Below are positions 1 through 5,069 of a DNA stretch of 7,747 bases, one piece after another. Source of the DNA: Methanobacteriota archaeon (GTDB taxonomy: Archaea > Methanobacteriota > Methanobacteria > Methanobacteriales > Methanobacteriaceae); the NCBI GenBank assembly GCA_023430285.1, contig JAEZAV010000038.1:1-7747 (forward strand), read 5' to 3'. Both the position numbers and the translations under genes were made by a program. Positions within the stretch are counted from its first letter, which is position 1. Every line of letters starts with the position of its first letter. The notes beneath the pieces are model-generated. The model made no database searches and was not told the DNA's origin. It was given only the letters and a program-made list of their open reading frames with translations.

Positions 1-57
1 GGACTGGAACATGTTTTGAAGGATAAAGATATTTTAAGACTTATCATTAAAAAGTGA
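1..57 (+). CDS. C-terminal tail of an upstream gene (partial)
   Basis: The first frame is open from the window edge to a TGA at 55-57 and encodes 18 residues, GLEHVLKDKDILRLIIKK. The 5' part lies outside the window. A hairpin followed by eight T residues starts at the stop codon, which is what one expects after a real gene and is the main support for this call. The tail is basic at its end and shows no recognisable domain, so I do not assign a function. Confidence 0.5.
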   Translation, partial: GLEHVLKDKDILRLIIKK

Positions 58-89
58 TCCAGCCAACTCAAAATGGCAGGATTTTTTTT
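57..89 (+). terminator. Hairpin plus T8 terminator of the upstream gene
   Basis: ATCCAGCCA (57-65) can pair with TGGCAGGAT (74-82) with one A-A mismatch around an 8-base loop. The stem is followed directly by a run of eight T (82-89). It overlaps the stop codon of the upstream tail. Archaeal termination depends mainly on the T-tract, so the stem may be secondary. Confidence 0.7.
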
Positions 90-94
90 GTAAG

Positions 95-110
95 AAGAAT
101 TTTTATACAA
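95..110 (+). promoter_or_regulatory. Probable TATA promoter of the thi4 unit
   Basis: AAGAA (94-98) followed by TTTTTATACAA (100-110) resembles the archaeal BRE plus TATA box. A start of transcription about 25 bases downstream would fall near 128-133, giving an almost leaderless mRNA. That leaves no room for a riboswitch ahead of thi4. Confidence 0.5.
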
Positions 111-138
111 TAAAATACAATAGTAAAATGGTGAAAAA

Positions 139-918
139 ATGGAACTGGATGATATAATTGTTTCAAAAGCGATAATTGAAGAATATATGCAAGATTTCCT
201 TGATTACACAGACATGGATGTTGCTATTGGCGGGGGAGGTCCTGCAGGACTTACAGCAGGATATTATCTGGCTAAAGCAGGTTATAAAGTGGCTTTATTC
301 GAAAAAAAGCTTTCCATGGGTGGTGGAATGTGGGGCGGCGGTATGATGTTCAACAAGATCGTTGTCCAAGAAGAAAGTAAACGAATCCTTGACGAGTTCG
401 GAATAAAGACCAAGGAGTACAGTGAAGGCTACTTCGTTGCAGATTCAATTGAATGTGTATCCACAATATGTTCAAAGGCAGTTCAGGCAGGATTAAAAAT
501 CTTCAACCTCATGGCAATAGAAGATGTGATGATGAAGGACAAGGGTGTTGAAGGTGTTGTACTAAACTGGGCAGCAGTTCAAATGGGAGGATTACACGTA
601 GATCCATTAACAGTAAGATCCAAAGCAGTAATAGATGCAACAGGCCATCCATGTGAAGTTGTGAAAATCCTTGAAAACAAGATGGAAGTCGAATTAGAAA
701 CCGAAACCGGCAAGATCATGGGTGAAAAATCCATGTGGGCAGATAAAGCAGAAAATCAGGTTGTTGACAACACAACAGAGGTTTACCCTGGACTTTACGT
801 GACAGGAATGGCTGCAAACGCTGTCCATGGATCTCCAAGGATGGGTCCAATATTTGGTGGTATGCTCTTATCCGGTGAAAGGGTTGCTGAGGTCATTATA
901 GAAAAACTTGATAAATGA
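139..918 (+). CDS. thi4: Sulfide-dependent ADP-thiazole synthase (Thi4 family)
   Basis: Makes the adenylated thiazole half of thiamine from NAD and glycine in the cytoplasm. The 259 residues match the family's usual length. The N-terminal dinucleotide-binding loop is GGGGPAGLTAG at 31-41, followed by an acidic strand end (LFEKK, 53-57) and the glycine-rich MGGGMWGGGMM at 60-70. The family signature GLHVDPLTV is at 151-159, and the C-terminal GMAANAVHGSPRMGP (223-237) completes the cofactor site. In yeast Thi4 the residue matching His153 is a cysteine that gives up its own sulfur and is used once. Methanogen enzymes have His here and use free sulfide with iron as true catalysts; this is family knowledge. 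The ATG start has a GGTGA ribosome site (130-134) at good spacing. The next gene begins four bases after the stop, so the two are probably co-transcribed. Confidence 0.93.
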   Translation: MELDDIIVSKAIIEEYMQDFLDYTDMDVAIGGGGPAGLTAGYYLAKAGYKVALFEKKLSMGGGMWGGGMMFNKIVVQEESKRILDEFGIKTKEYSEGYFVADSIECVSTICSKAVQAGLKIFNLMAIEDVMMKDKGVEGVVLNWAAVQMGGLHVDPLTVRSKAVIDATGHPCEVVKILENKMEVELETETGKIMGEKSMWADKAENQVVDNTTEVYPGLYVTGMAANAVHGSPRMGPIFGGMLLSGERVAEVIIEKLDK

Positions 919-922
919 TCAA

Positions 923-1474
923 ATGTCAGTTATCTTAATCACAGGAACACCTGGAACAGGGAAAACCACAGTATCGAATCTACTTTCCCAAAAACTTTCC
1001 ATTCCACTGGTTGCAGTAAACGATCTAGTTGAGGAGAAACACCTTTACCATGGATACGATCCAGAAAAGGGGTACAAAGAAGTAGACATGGAAGATCTTT
1101 GCCATGAACTAGATTCCATTATAAAAAATTTTCAGAAGGATGGCCTCATCATTGAGGGACATCTGGCACATTTTTTGGAAAATTCCGATTTAATAGACTT
1201 GGTAGTTGTTTTAAGGGCAAGACCTGATATTCTTATAAAACGTCTGTCAAACCGAAATTGGCCAGAATCTAAGGTAAATGAAAATGTTGAGGCTGAAGCC
1301 CTTGACATCTGTACATTTGAAGCCGTGGAAAACCATGTAAACAAGGTTAACGAAGTGGATACAACAGATTTAGAAGTTGAAGACGTTGTTGATCTGATAA
1401 TAAAAATAGTTCATGGGGAAAAACATATTCCTCCAGGGGATGTGAATTTTTTGGAGTACATGTACAAAAGTTAG
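923..1474 (+). CDS. Adenylate kinase-like NTPase, AK6/Fap7 family
   Basis: A small P-loop nucleoside kinase of 183 residues. The Walker A loop GTPGTGKT is at 8-15. IIEGHLAH (77-84) matches the family's nucleotide-site strand, and the lid motif with R111, K117, E120, N121 and E125 is the AK6 hallmark. In eukaryotes Fap7/AK6 binds uS11 and helps the small ribosomal subunit mature; archaeal homologues bind uS11 too. A ribosome role here is inferred. I chose ATG 923, four bases after the thi4 stop, because it places the P-loop close to the N-terminus as in the family. A TTG at 908 would add five residues and overlap thi4 by 11 bases. Neither has a strong ribosome site, which suits coupling to thi4. 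Bacterial-type adenylate kinase is less likely given the short lid. Confidence 0.87.
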   Translation: MSVILITGTPGTGKTTVSNLLSQKLSIPLVAVNDLVEEKHLYHGYDPEKGYKEVDMEDLCHELDSIIKNFQKDGLIIEGHLAHFLENSDLIDLVVVLRARPDILIKRLSNRNWPESKVNENVEAEALDICTFEAVENHVNKVNEVDTTDLEVEDVVDLIIKIVHGEKHIPPGDVNFLEYMYKS

Positions 1475-1498
1475 ATGTTTTCTTGTTTGCAGTGTGAA

Positions 1499-1539
1499 AT
1501 GATAATTTATAAGGTACCTTTAACAGTTTTTATTATCAT
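1499..1539. repeat. Inverted repeat ATGATAAT...ATTATCAT with inner palindrome
   Basis: Perfect 8-base arms at 1499-1506 and 1532-1539 enclose the 10-base palindrome AAGGTACCTT (1511-1520). It lies just upstream of a BRE/TATA-like site, so it could be a protein-binding site or a weak hairpin at the end of the kinase transcript. AT-rich arms of this size can arise by chance. Confidence 0.4.
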
Positions 1540-1550
1540 GAAGTTTGATG

Positions 1551-1566
1551 GGAAAGCTTTTTAAAT
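1551..1566 (+). promoter_or_regulatory. Candidate BRE/TATA promoter, distal
   Basis: GGAAAGC (1551-1557) followed by TTTTTAAAT (1558-1566) is the better of two archaeal promoter-like matches before rnp4. Transcription would begin near 1587 and give a leader of about 130 bases, long enough to carry the inverted repeats at 1616-1635 and 1686-1704. Confidence 0.4.
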
Positions 1567-1615
1567 GGTAAGGTGAATAAACTATAATATTATTCTTAAG
1601 TTACAGTTCTAAATT

Positions 1616-1635
1616 TTAAGGGATCTACTCCTTAA
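1616..1635 (+). repeat. Stem-loop candidate in the rnp4 leader
   Basis: TTAAGGG (1616-1622) pairs with TCCTTAA (1629-1635), including one G-T pair, around a six-base loop ATCTAC. Downstream ACCC (1645-1648) could compete for the GGG, so alternative foldings are possible. No T-run follows, so it does not look like a terminator. Confidence 0.35.
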
Positions 1636-1653
1636 GGATTCAAAACCCTATGA

Positions 1654-1668
1654 GCTAAGTTTTTAAGA
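1654..1668 (+). promoter_or_regulatory. Candidate TATA promoter, proximal to rnp4
   Basis: GCTAA (1654-1658) followed by GTTTTTAAGA (1659-1668) is TATA-like. A start about 25 bases downstream would fall near 1689-1693, inside the inverted repeat at 1686-1704, giving a leader of under 30 bases that still includes the ribosome site. This competes with the distal promoter candidate. Confidence 0.35.
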
Positions 1669-1685
1669 TTAATAGTTCTATATTC

Positions 1686-1704
1686 TGGTAACTTTAGTTT
1701 ACCA
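1686..1704. repeat. Inverted repeat TGGTAA-N7-TTACCA before the rnp4 ribosome site
   Basis: Perfect 6-base arms at 1686-1691 and 1699-1704 are separated by seven bases. The repeat sits one base before the ribosome site (1706-1712) and over the start point expected from the proximal TATA box. Depending on which promoter is used, it could be a DNA operator or an mRNA hairpin next to the ribosome site. Confidence 0.4.
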
Positions 1705-1718
1705 TGAGAGGTTAAAAT

Positions 1719-2117
1719 TTGAGAAGGGGAAGAAGACCGAAATGGGTTTTAAAAATAGCTGAAGAGAGAATAAACATACTTTTTAGCCGGGCAGATGAGG
1801 AATTTAACAAACATCCCGAAAGGTCTCACCGTTACGTTAAGATGGCCCGAAACATAGCAAAGAAGTACAACCTCAAACTACCAGACAAATGGAACAGAAG
1901 GTTCTGCCACAGCTGCCATCAATTCCTGAAACCCGGATTGAACTGCAGAGTAAGATTAATAAATTCAAGCGTTACAATAAAATGCCTTGACTGTGGACAT
2001 GTTGCCAGAATTCCCTACATAACTGAAAAAAAAGAAAGAAGGAGGAGGAAAATTGAACATTACAACGCCTCCAAAAAAGGAACTGATGAACAGATCACTT
2101 TCAACAATCACAATTAA
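1719..2117 (+). CDS. rnp4: RNase P protein component 4 (Rpp21 homologue)
   Basis: Protein subunit of the archaeal RNase P ribonucleoprotein, which removes 5' leaders from pre-tRNAs; in archaea it pairs with the Rpp29 subunit. The 132-residue protein starts with a basic segment (RRGRRPKWVLKIAEERI) and an N-terminal helical region. The zinc site is C63-x2-C66 and C89-x2-C92 (RFCHSCHQFL and IKCLDCGH). The C-terminus is strongly basic (KKERRRRK, 104-111). The start is TTG at 1719, supported by GAGGT (1708-1712) six bases upstream. The ATG at 1704 is followed three codons later by a stop, so it cannot be used. It is the first gene of the operon. Its last 65 bases overlap the next gene if that gene starts at its TTG. 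Confidence 0.92.
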   Translation: MRRGRRPKWVLKIAEERINILFSRADEEFNKHPERSHRYVKMARNIAKKYNLKLPDKWNRRFCHSCHQFLKPGLNCRVRLINSSVTIKCLDCGHVARIPYITEKKERRRRKIEHYNASKKGTDEQITFNNHN

Positions 2118-2319
2118 CATAGGAAAATCCAAAATTAATGATAATGTAATCGATGAAATTAAAAGGCAACTCAAAGAAAATGAAGTTGTAAAACTTAGAT
2201 TTTCAAAAGGTATATCTGCAGAGAAACAAAACTATATTACCGAGATCATTGAAAAATCTAATTCTAAACTTATTGATTTTAGAGGTAACGTTGCTGTAAT
2301 ATTCAAAAAAAAGAGGTAA
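2053..2319 (+). CDS. YhbY-like (CRM domain) RNA-binding protein
   Basis: Small basic protein of up to 88 residues with the CRM/YhbY pattern. INIGKSKINDNVIDEIKRQL (26-45) aligns with the family's conserved loop and helix, VVKLRF follows, and RGNVAVIFKKKR ends the protein. Bacterial YhbY associates with pre-50S ribosomal particles; a ribosome-assembly role here is inferred from that and from the neighbours. The TTG start at 2053 is preceded by GGAGGAGG (2041-2048) at four bases. Those bases also encode the arginine run of Rpp21, so the match could be partly chance. The alternative ATG at 2086 has a weak ribosome site and would still contain the core domain. The usual second glycine of the GKxG loop is Lys here. 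Confidence 0.8.
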   Translation: MNITTPPKKELMNRSLSTITINIGKSKINDNVIDEIKRQLKENEVVKLRFSKGISAEKQNYITEIIEKSNSKLIDFRGNVAVIFKKKR

Positions 2320-2334
2320 ATTAGGAGGATAAAT

Positions 2335-2772
2335 ATGACTACAATTTACGATGTGCCTGCTGATTCGCTGATCAGCGAAGTGGCAAAGGAGCTAAACGAA
2401 AATAAAAGTATAAACACGCCAGAATGGGCGACCTTTGTTAAAACAGGTGTCCATAAAGAAAGAAGACCCGACAACCCTGACTGGTGGTACGTAAGATGTG
2501 CTTCCGTGTTAAGAAAAGTCTACATGGATGGCCCAGTTGGAGTAAACAGCCTTAAAACCTACTACGGTGGAAAGAAAGACAGAGGTACTAGCCCTGAAAA
2601 ATTCAAGAAAGGCAGTGGTGCAGTCATAAGAGGTGCTTTACATCAGCTTGAAGATGCAGGTTACATAAGAAAAGTTGGTGAAGGAAGATTAGTTACCCCA
2701 GAAGGAAAATCATTCCTAGATAAAACATCCCACAAAATTATAAAAGACATTCCAGAACTTTCCAAGTACTAA
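2335..2772 (+). CDS. rps19e: Small-subunit ribosomal protein eS19
   Basis: Component of the head of the small ribosomal subunit in archaea and eukaryotes. The 145-residue length is normal. Family signatures are clear: YDVPADSLISEVAKEL near the N-terminus, PEWATFVKTGVHKERRPDNP in the first third, WWYVRCASVLRKVY, then GPVGVNSLKTYYGGKKDRG. The winged-helix-like C-terminal part carries IRGALHQLEDAGYIRK. The ATG is preceded by GGAGG (2324-2328) with six-base spacing, one of the best ribosome sites in the window. The gap to the preceding gene is only 15 bases, with no separate promoter visible. Confidence 0.96.
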   Translation: MTTIYDVPADSLISEVAKELNENKSINTPEWATFVKTGVHKERRPDNPDWWYVRCASVLRKVYMDGPVGVNSLKTYYGGKKDRGTSPEKFKKGSGAVIRGALHQLEDAGYIRKVGEGRLVTPEGKSFLDKTSHKIIKDIPELSKY

Positions 2773-2783
2773 GGAGGTCTTAA

Positions 2784-3131
2784 ATGACTGACATCGAAGA
2801 AATTCGGCGCAGAAGAATGCAAGAGCTTCAGCAGCAGCAAGCTCAACAAGCTCAAAACCAATCTTCACAGGCTGAATCACAAGAACAGATGCGCAGAGAA
2901 GTTGAAGCCCAGAAAAGACAAGCCATGATGCAGTTATTAACACCTGAGGCCAGGGCAAGACTCACAAACATCAGGCTCACAAAACCTGAATTTGTGGACC
3001 AGATCGAGTTACAGTTAATTCAGCTTGCGCAGATGGGTAGGGTGCAAACCAAAATTACAGATGATCAGCTCAAAGAACTTCTCAGAAAACTTGCTGGTCA
3101 GAAGAGAGAGATCAATATTACCCGAAGATAA
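2784..3131 (+). CDS. DNA-binding protein, PDCD5 family
   Basis: A 115-residue helical protein of the PDCD5/TFAR19 family, universal in archaea and eukaryotes. The Methanothermobacter homologue (MTH1615) has been solved and called DNA-binding; the cellular role in archaea remains unclear. The N-terminus is a charged helix (IEEIRRRRMQEL, 4-15), then a glutamine-rich stretch (12 Gln among residues 13-35). The compact core has the family motifs LTPEARARLTNIRLTKPEF (52-70) and the LAQMGRVQTKITDDQLKELL segment (81-100), ending in a basic tail. The ATG follows AGGAGGT (2772-2778) at five bases. It lies 11 bases after rps19e, so its expression is tied to ribosomal protein synthesis. Confidence 0.92.
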   Translation: MTDIEEIRRRRMQELQQQQAQQAQNQSSQAESQEQMRREVEAQKRQAMMQLLTPEARARLTNIRLTKPEFVDQIELQLIQLAQMGRVQTKITDDQLKELLRKLAGQKREINITRR

Positions 3132-3150
3132 AACGAAGATGTTGGAATAA

Positions 3151-3747
3151 ATGAAGGCGTGTGTACTTTACAGTGGAGGAAAAGATAGTTCTTTGATGGC
3201 ATTTATCCTCAATAAATTAGGATACGATGTCGAACTCGTAACTGTAAATTATGGAATTTATCCTTCATGGAAACCTGCAGCAGAGTCTGCATCGAATTTA
3301 AACTTCAATCACAGAGTGATGATGGCGGATTCTGATACCTTGAGATCCGCAGTTCAAACGATCTTAAGTGATGGGTTTCCAAACAACGGTATAAATCAGC
3401 TGCACAAATATGCATTGGAATTAGTTGCCAAGGAATATGATGTTGTTGCAGATGGAACCAGACGGGATGATAGAATACCAAAACTCAACATGAACGAAGT
3501 TCGGAGTTTTGAAGATCGAAACAATGTTGATTATATCAACCTGGGAGGATTTGGTCATAAATCCATGAAACATCTTTCAAAAACTCTATTTGAGGTAAAA
3601 AAAGAATTAACTAACATGGATAATAATTCTGACTATGAAATAGAGATAAGATATCTTATCTCAGAAATTGAAGGCGACAGTGCAGCCTTAAAAATATTCC
3701 CAGAACATTTACAATCAAGAGTAATAGGATGGAGAAAAAATGAGTAG
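3151..3747 (+). CDS. PP-loop ATPase of unknown substrate (DUF7411-like)
   Basis: A 198-residue protein of the adenine nucleotide alpha hydrolase superfamily. The pyrophosphate-binding loop SGGKDSS is at 8-14, right after the first strand (KACVLY). A second conserved block, VVADGTRRDDRIPKLN, is at 98-113, and FPEHLQSRVIGWRK (183-196) ends the protein. Relatives activate a substrate by adenylation, as in tRNA thiolation, lysidine synthesis, asparagine synthesis and deazaguanine synthesis. I do not recognise this one's substrate. The domain is short, with no PUA, THUMP, zinc or glutaminase domain, so a partner protein is likely. Its setting among ribosomal protein genes makes rRNA, tRNA or ribosomal protein modification a reasonable guess only. 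The ribosome site is weak (GGA before the ATG). Its stop overlaps the rpl39e start by eight bases. Confidence 0.82.
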   Translation: MKACVLYSGGKDSSLMAFILNKLGYDVELVTVNYGIYPSWKPAAESASNLNFNHRVMMADSDTLRSAVQTILSDGFPNNGINQLHKYALELVAKEYDVVADGTRRDDRIPKLNMNEVRSFEDRNNVDYINLGGFGHKSMKHLSKTLFEVKKELTNMDNNSDYEIEIRYLISEIEGDSAALKIFPEHLQSRVIGWRKNE

Positions 3748-3895
3748 AAATAAACCATGTGCTAAGAAATTAAGACTTTCTAAGGCCACAAAACAAAATA
3801 GACGCGTACCATTATGGGTAATGCTTAAAACATCAAGAAAAGTCCGAACTCATCCTAAGATGAGGCAATGGAGAAGAAGTAAGGTCAAAGCATAG
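3740..3895 (+). CDS. rpl39e: Large-subunit ribosomal protein eL39
   Basis: A 51-residue, very basic protein, the normal size for eL39, which lines the nascent-chain exit tunnel of archaeal and eukaryotic ribosomes. The protein begins MSRNKPCAKKLRLSKATKQN and contains RRVPLWVMLKTSRKVRTHPK, ending MRQWRRSKVKA. The tunnel-lining signature RVPLWVMLKT and the tryptophan of the QWRRS motif are present. The ATG at 3740 overlaps the end of the PP-loop gene by eight bases, and GGAG (3731-3734) five bases upstream serves as ribosome site. It is easily missed by gene finders because of its length. Confidence 0.95.
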   Translation: MSRNKPCAKKLRLSKATKQNRRVPLWVMLKTSRKVRTHPKMRQWRRSKVKA

Positions 3896-3904
3896 GTGAT
3901 TTAA

Positions 3905-4150
3905 ATGGAAAGAGTTTACGTTATCCCATTAAGGGATGTTAAAAGGGTGCCAAGGACCATCCGGTCTCCAAAAGCAATTAGAATAGTCAGAGAGTTCATG
4001 CAAAGACACATGAAATCTGAGGATATTGTAATTGATTCTGCAGTTAACGAAAAAATTTGGGAGAGGGGAATTCAGAAGGTACCACCAAAAATTAAGGTAA
4101 AGGCAACAAAGGAAGAGGATGGTTCTGTCTTAGTCACCTTAGTTGAATAG
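3905..4150 (+). CDS. rpl31e: Large-subunit ribosomal protein eL31
   Basis: An 81-residue protein that sits near the exit-tunnel rim of the large subunit, a contact area for ribosome-associated factors in eukaryotes. Typical motifs are ERVYVIPLRDVKRVPRTIRS at the N-terminus, then PKAIRIVREFMQRHM, then VIDSAVNEKIWERGIQKVPP, which is the family's best conserved block. The C-terminus forms the last strand (GSVLVTLVE). The ATG follows AGGTGAT (3894-3900) with four-base spacing, and this ribosome site overlaps the rpl39e stop codon. The pairing with rpl39e is common in archaea. Confidence 0.96.
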   Translation: MERVYVIPLRDVKRVPRTIRSPKAIRIVREFMQRHMKSEDIVIDSAVNEKIWERGIQKVPPKIKVKATKEEDGSVLVTLVE

Positions 4151-4162
4151 GTGAGTGAGTAA

Positions 4163-4837
4163 ATGATTAGAAGGATCAACATGGATGGAAGCCCAAATTT
4201 GGGTGTTTCAATATCCGTTTCAGATAAAATTGCAATTGCTCCACCCAATATGTTGGACAGTATGGAGGATCTGATAAACGAAGCTTTAGGTGTGGAAGTT
4301 ATTAGAACTCCAATTTGTGGCAGTAACCTTACAGGGGCATTGAGCTGTGGAAATTCCAATGGTTTCATTGTTTCCAAGTATGCCTTTGACAAAGAATTAG
4401 AAGTGTTCAAAGAAAAAGGCGTTGAGGTTGCTAGAATTCCTGATAAGCTAACTGCAGTGGGTAACATTGTTTTAGCAAATGATTCAGGGGCCCTTGTACA
4501 TCCCCTAATATCTGATAATGCAATTGAACTAATATCAGATGTATTGGATGTAGAAGTCAAACGTGGAAGCATAGCAAATTATAAAATTACAGGATCCGTG
4601 GCAAACGCAACAAACAAGGGAGTTTTGGTACATCCAGCAACACTAGAAGATGAACTGAAAGATCTTGAAGATTTTTTCAAGGTCCCTGTTGATGTTGGAA
4701 CAGTTAACAACGGAACACAATTCGTGGGTTCCTGTTCAATTGCCAATTCAAATGGAGTTATGGTTGGTTTGGGTACCACAGGACCAGAACTTGCAAGAAT
4801 AGAAGAAGCATTCGGTTTTCTTGAGGGATATTTATGA
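4163..4837 (+). CDS. eif6: Translation initiation factor aIF6
   Basis: Anti-association factor that binds the large ribosomal subunit and blocks premature joining with the small one. It is 224 residues, the usual archaeal length, and consists of five pentein-fold repeats. Their recurring strand motif is visible as CGNSNGFIVS (62-71), LANDSGALVHP (104-114), VANATNKGVLVHP (146-158) and IANSNGVMVG (193-202); the first repeat is more diverged. The ATG follows AGGTGA (4149-4154) at eight bases, with that site overlapping the rpl31e stop. Its own stop overlaps the rpl18a start as ATGA, which suggests coupled translation of the two large-subunit proteins. Confidence 0.96.
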   Translation: MIRRINMDGSPNLGVSISVSDKIAIAPPNMLDSMEDLINEALGVEVIRTPICGSNLTGALSCGNSNGFIVSKYAFDKELEVFKEKGVEVARIPDKLTAVGNIVLANDSGALVHPLISDNAIELISDVLDVEVKRGSIANYKITGSVANATNKGVLVHPATLEDELKDLEDFFKVPVDVGTVNNGTQFVGSCSIANSNGVMVGLGTTGPELARIEEAFGFLEGYL

Positions 4838-5064
4838 AGACAAAAGTATTTAAAATTCAGGGAAAATTTATGATGGGCCAAGGCCTTAAAAACTTCACCA
4901 AGGAATTAAAAGCCACAAGTGAAGACGATATTAAAGAAAAAATATATTCTGAGTTTGGAAGCAAACACAGGATAGGCAGAAATAAAATATTCATTGACGA
5001 AATCAAGGAGATCTCTGAAGAAGAGGCTCAAGATCCAATGATCAAAGCTTTGTCCAACAGGTGA
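4834..5064 (+). CDS. rpl18a: Large-subunit ribosomal protein eL20 (LX/L18a)
   Basis: A 76-residue archaeal LX protein, equivalent to half of eukaryotic L18a. Diagnostic segments are VFKIQGKFMMGQGLKNFTKE at the N-terminus, then DDIKEKIYSEFGSKHRIGRN with the conserved G-S-KHR-x-R core, and IFIDEIKEISEEEAQDP. The ATG overlaps the eif6 stop by four bases (ATGA, 4834-4837), with TTGAGGGA just upstream as a possible ribosome site. The 3' end carries the AGGTGAT site that serves the next gene. Confidence 0.94.
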   Translation: MKTKVFKIQGKFMMGQGLKNFTKELKATSEDDIKEKIYSEFGSKHRIGRNKIFIDEIKEISEEEAQDPMIKALSNR

Positions 5065-5069
5065 TCTCT

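Larger units (their letters stand above)
1475..1718. other. Gene-free stretch between the kinase gene and rnp4
   Basis: I see no credible coding frame or tRNA here. It contains a T-rich stretch just after the kinase stop (from 1478), which could end that transcript, and two TATA-like boxes. Three inverted repeats lie at 1499-1539, 1616-1635 and 1686-1704. It is much the largest gap on this strand and the likely control region of the translation operon that follows. A small RNA inside it cannot be excluded from the sequence alone. Confidence 0.6.

Noticed and set aside
90..138. TPP riboswitch ahead of thi4
   Set aside because: The predicted transcript start leaves only about ten bases of leader, and no thi-box-like sequence is seen.
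1616..1660. tRNA-like or C/D box RNA in the gap before rnp4
   Set aside because: GGATTCAAAACCC slightly resembles a T-arm, but no acceptor or anticodon arm fits, and no C/D box pair was found.
2784..2890. Tandem CAG/CAA repeat as a mobile or repeat element
   Set aside because: It is in-frame coding for a glutamine-rich helix of a PDCD5-family protein, not an independent element.
4072..4572. Minus-strand frame of 166 codons opposite rpl31e/eif6
   Set aside because: No family resemblance or ribosome site, and it lies wholly within two certain genes.
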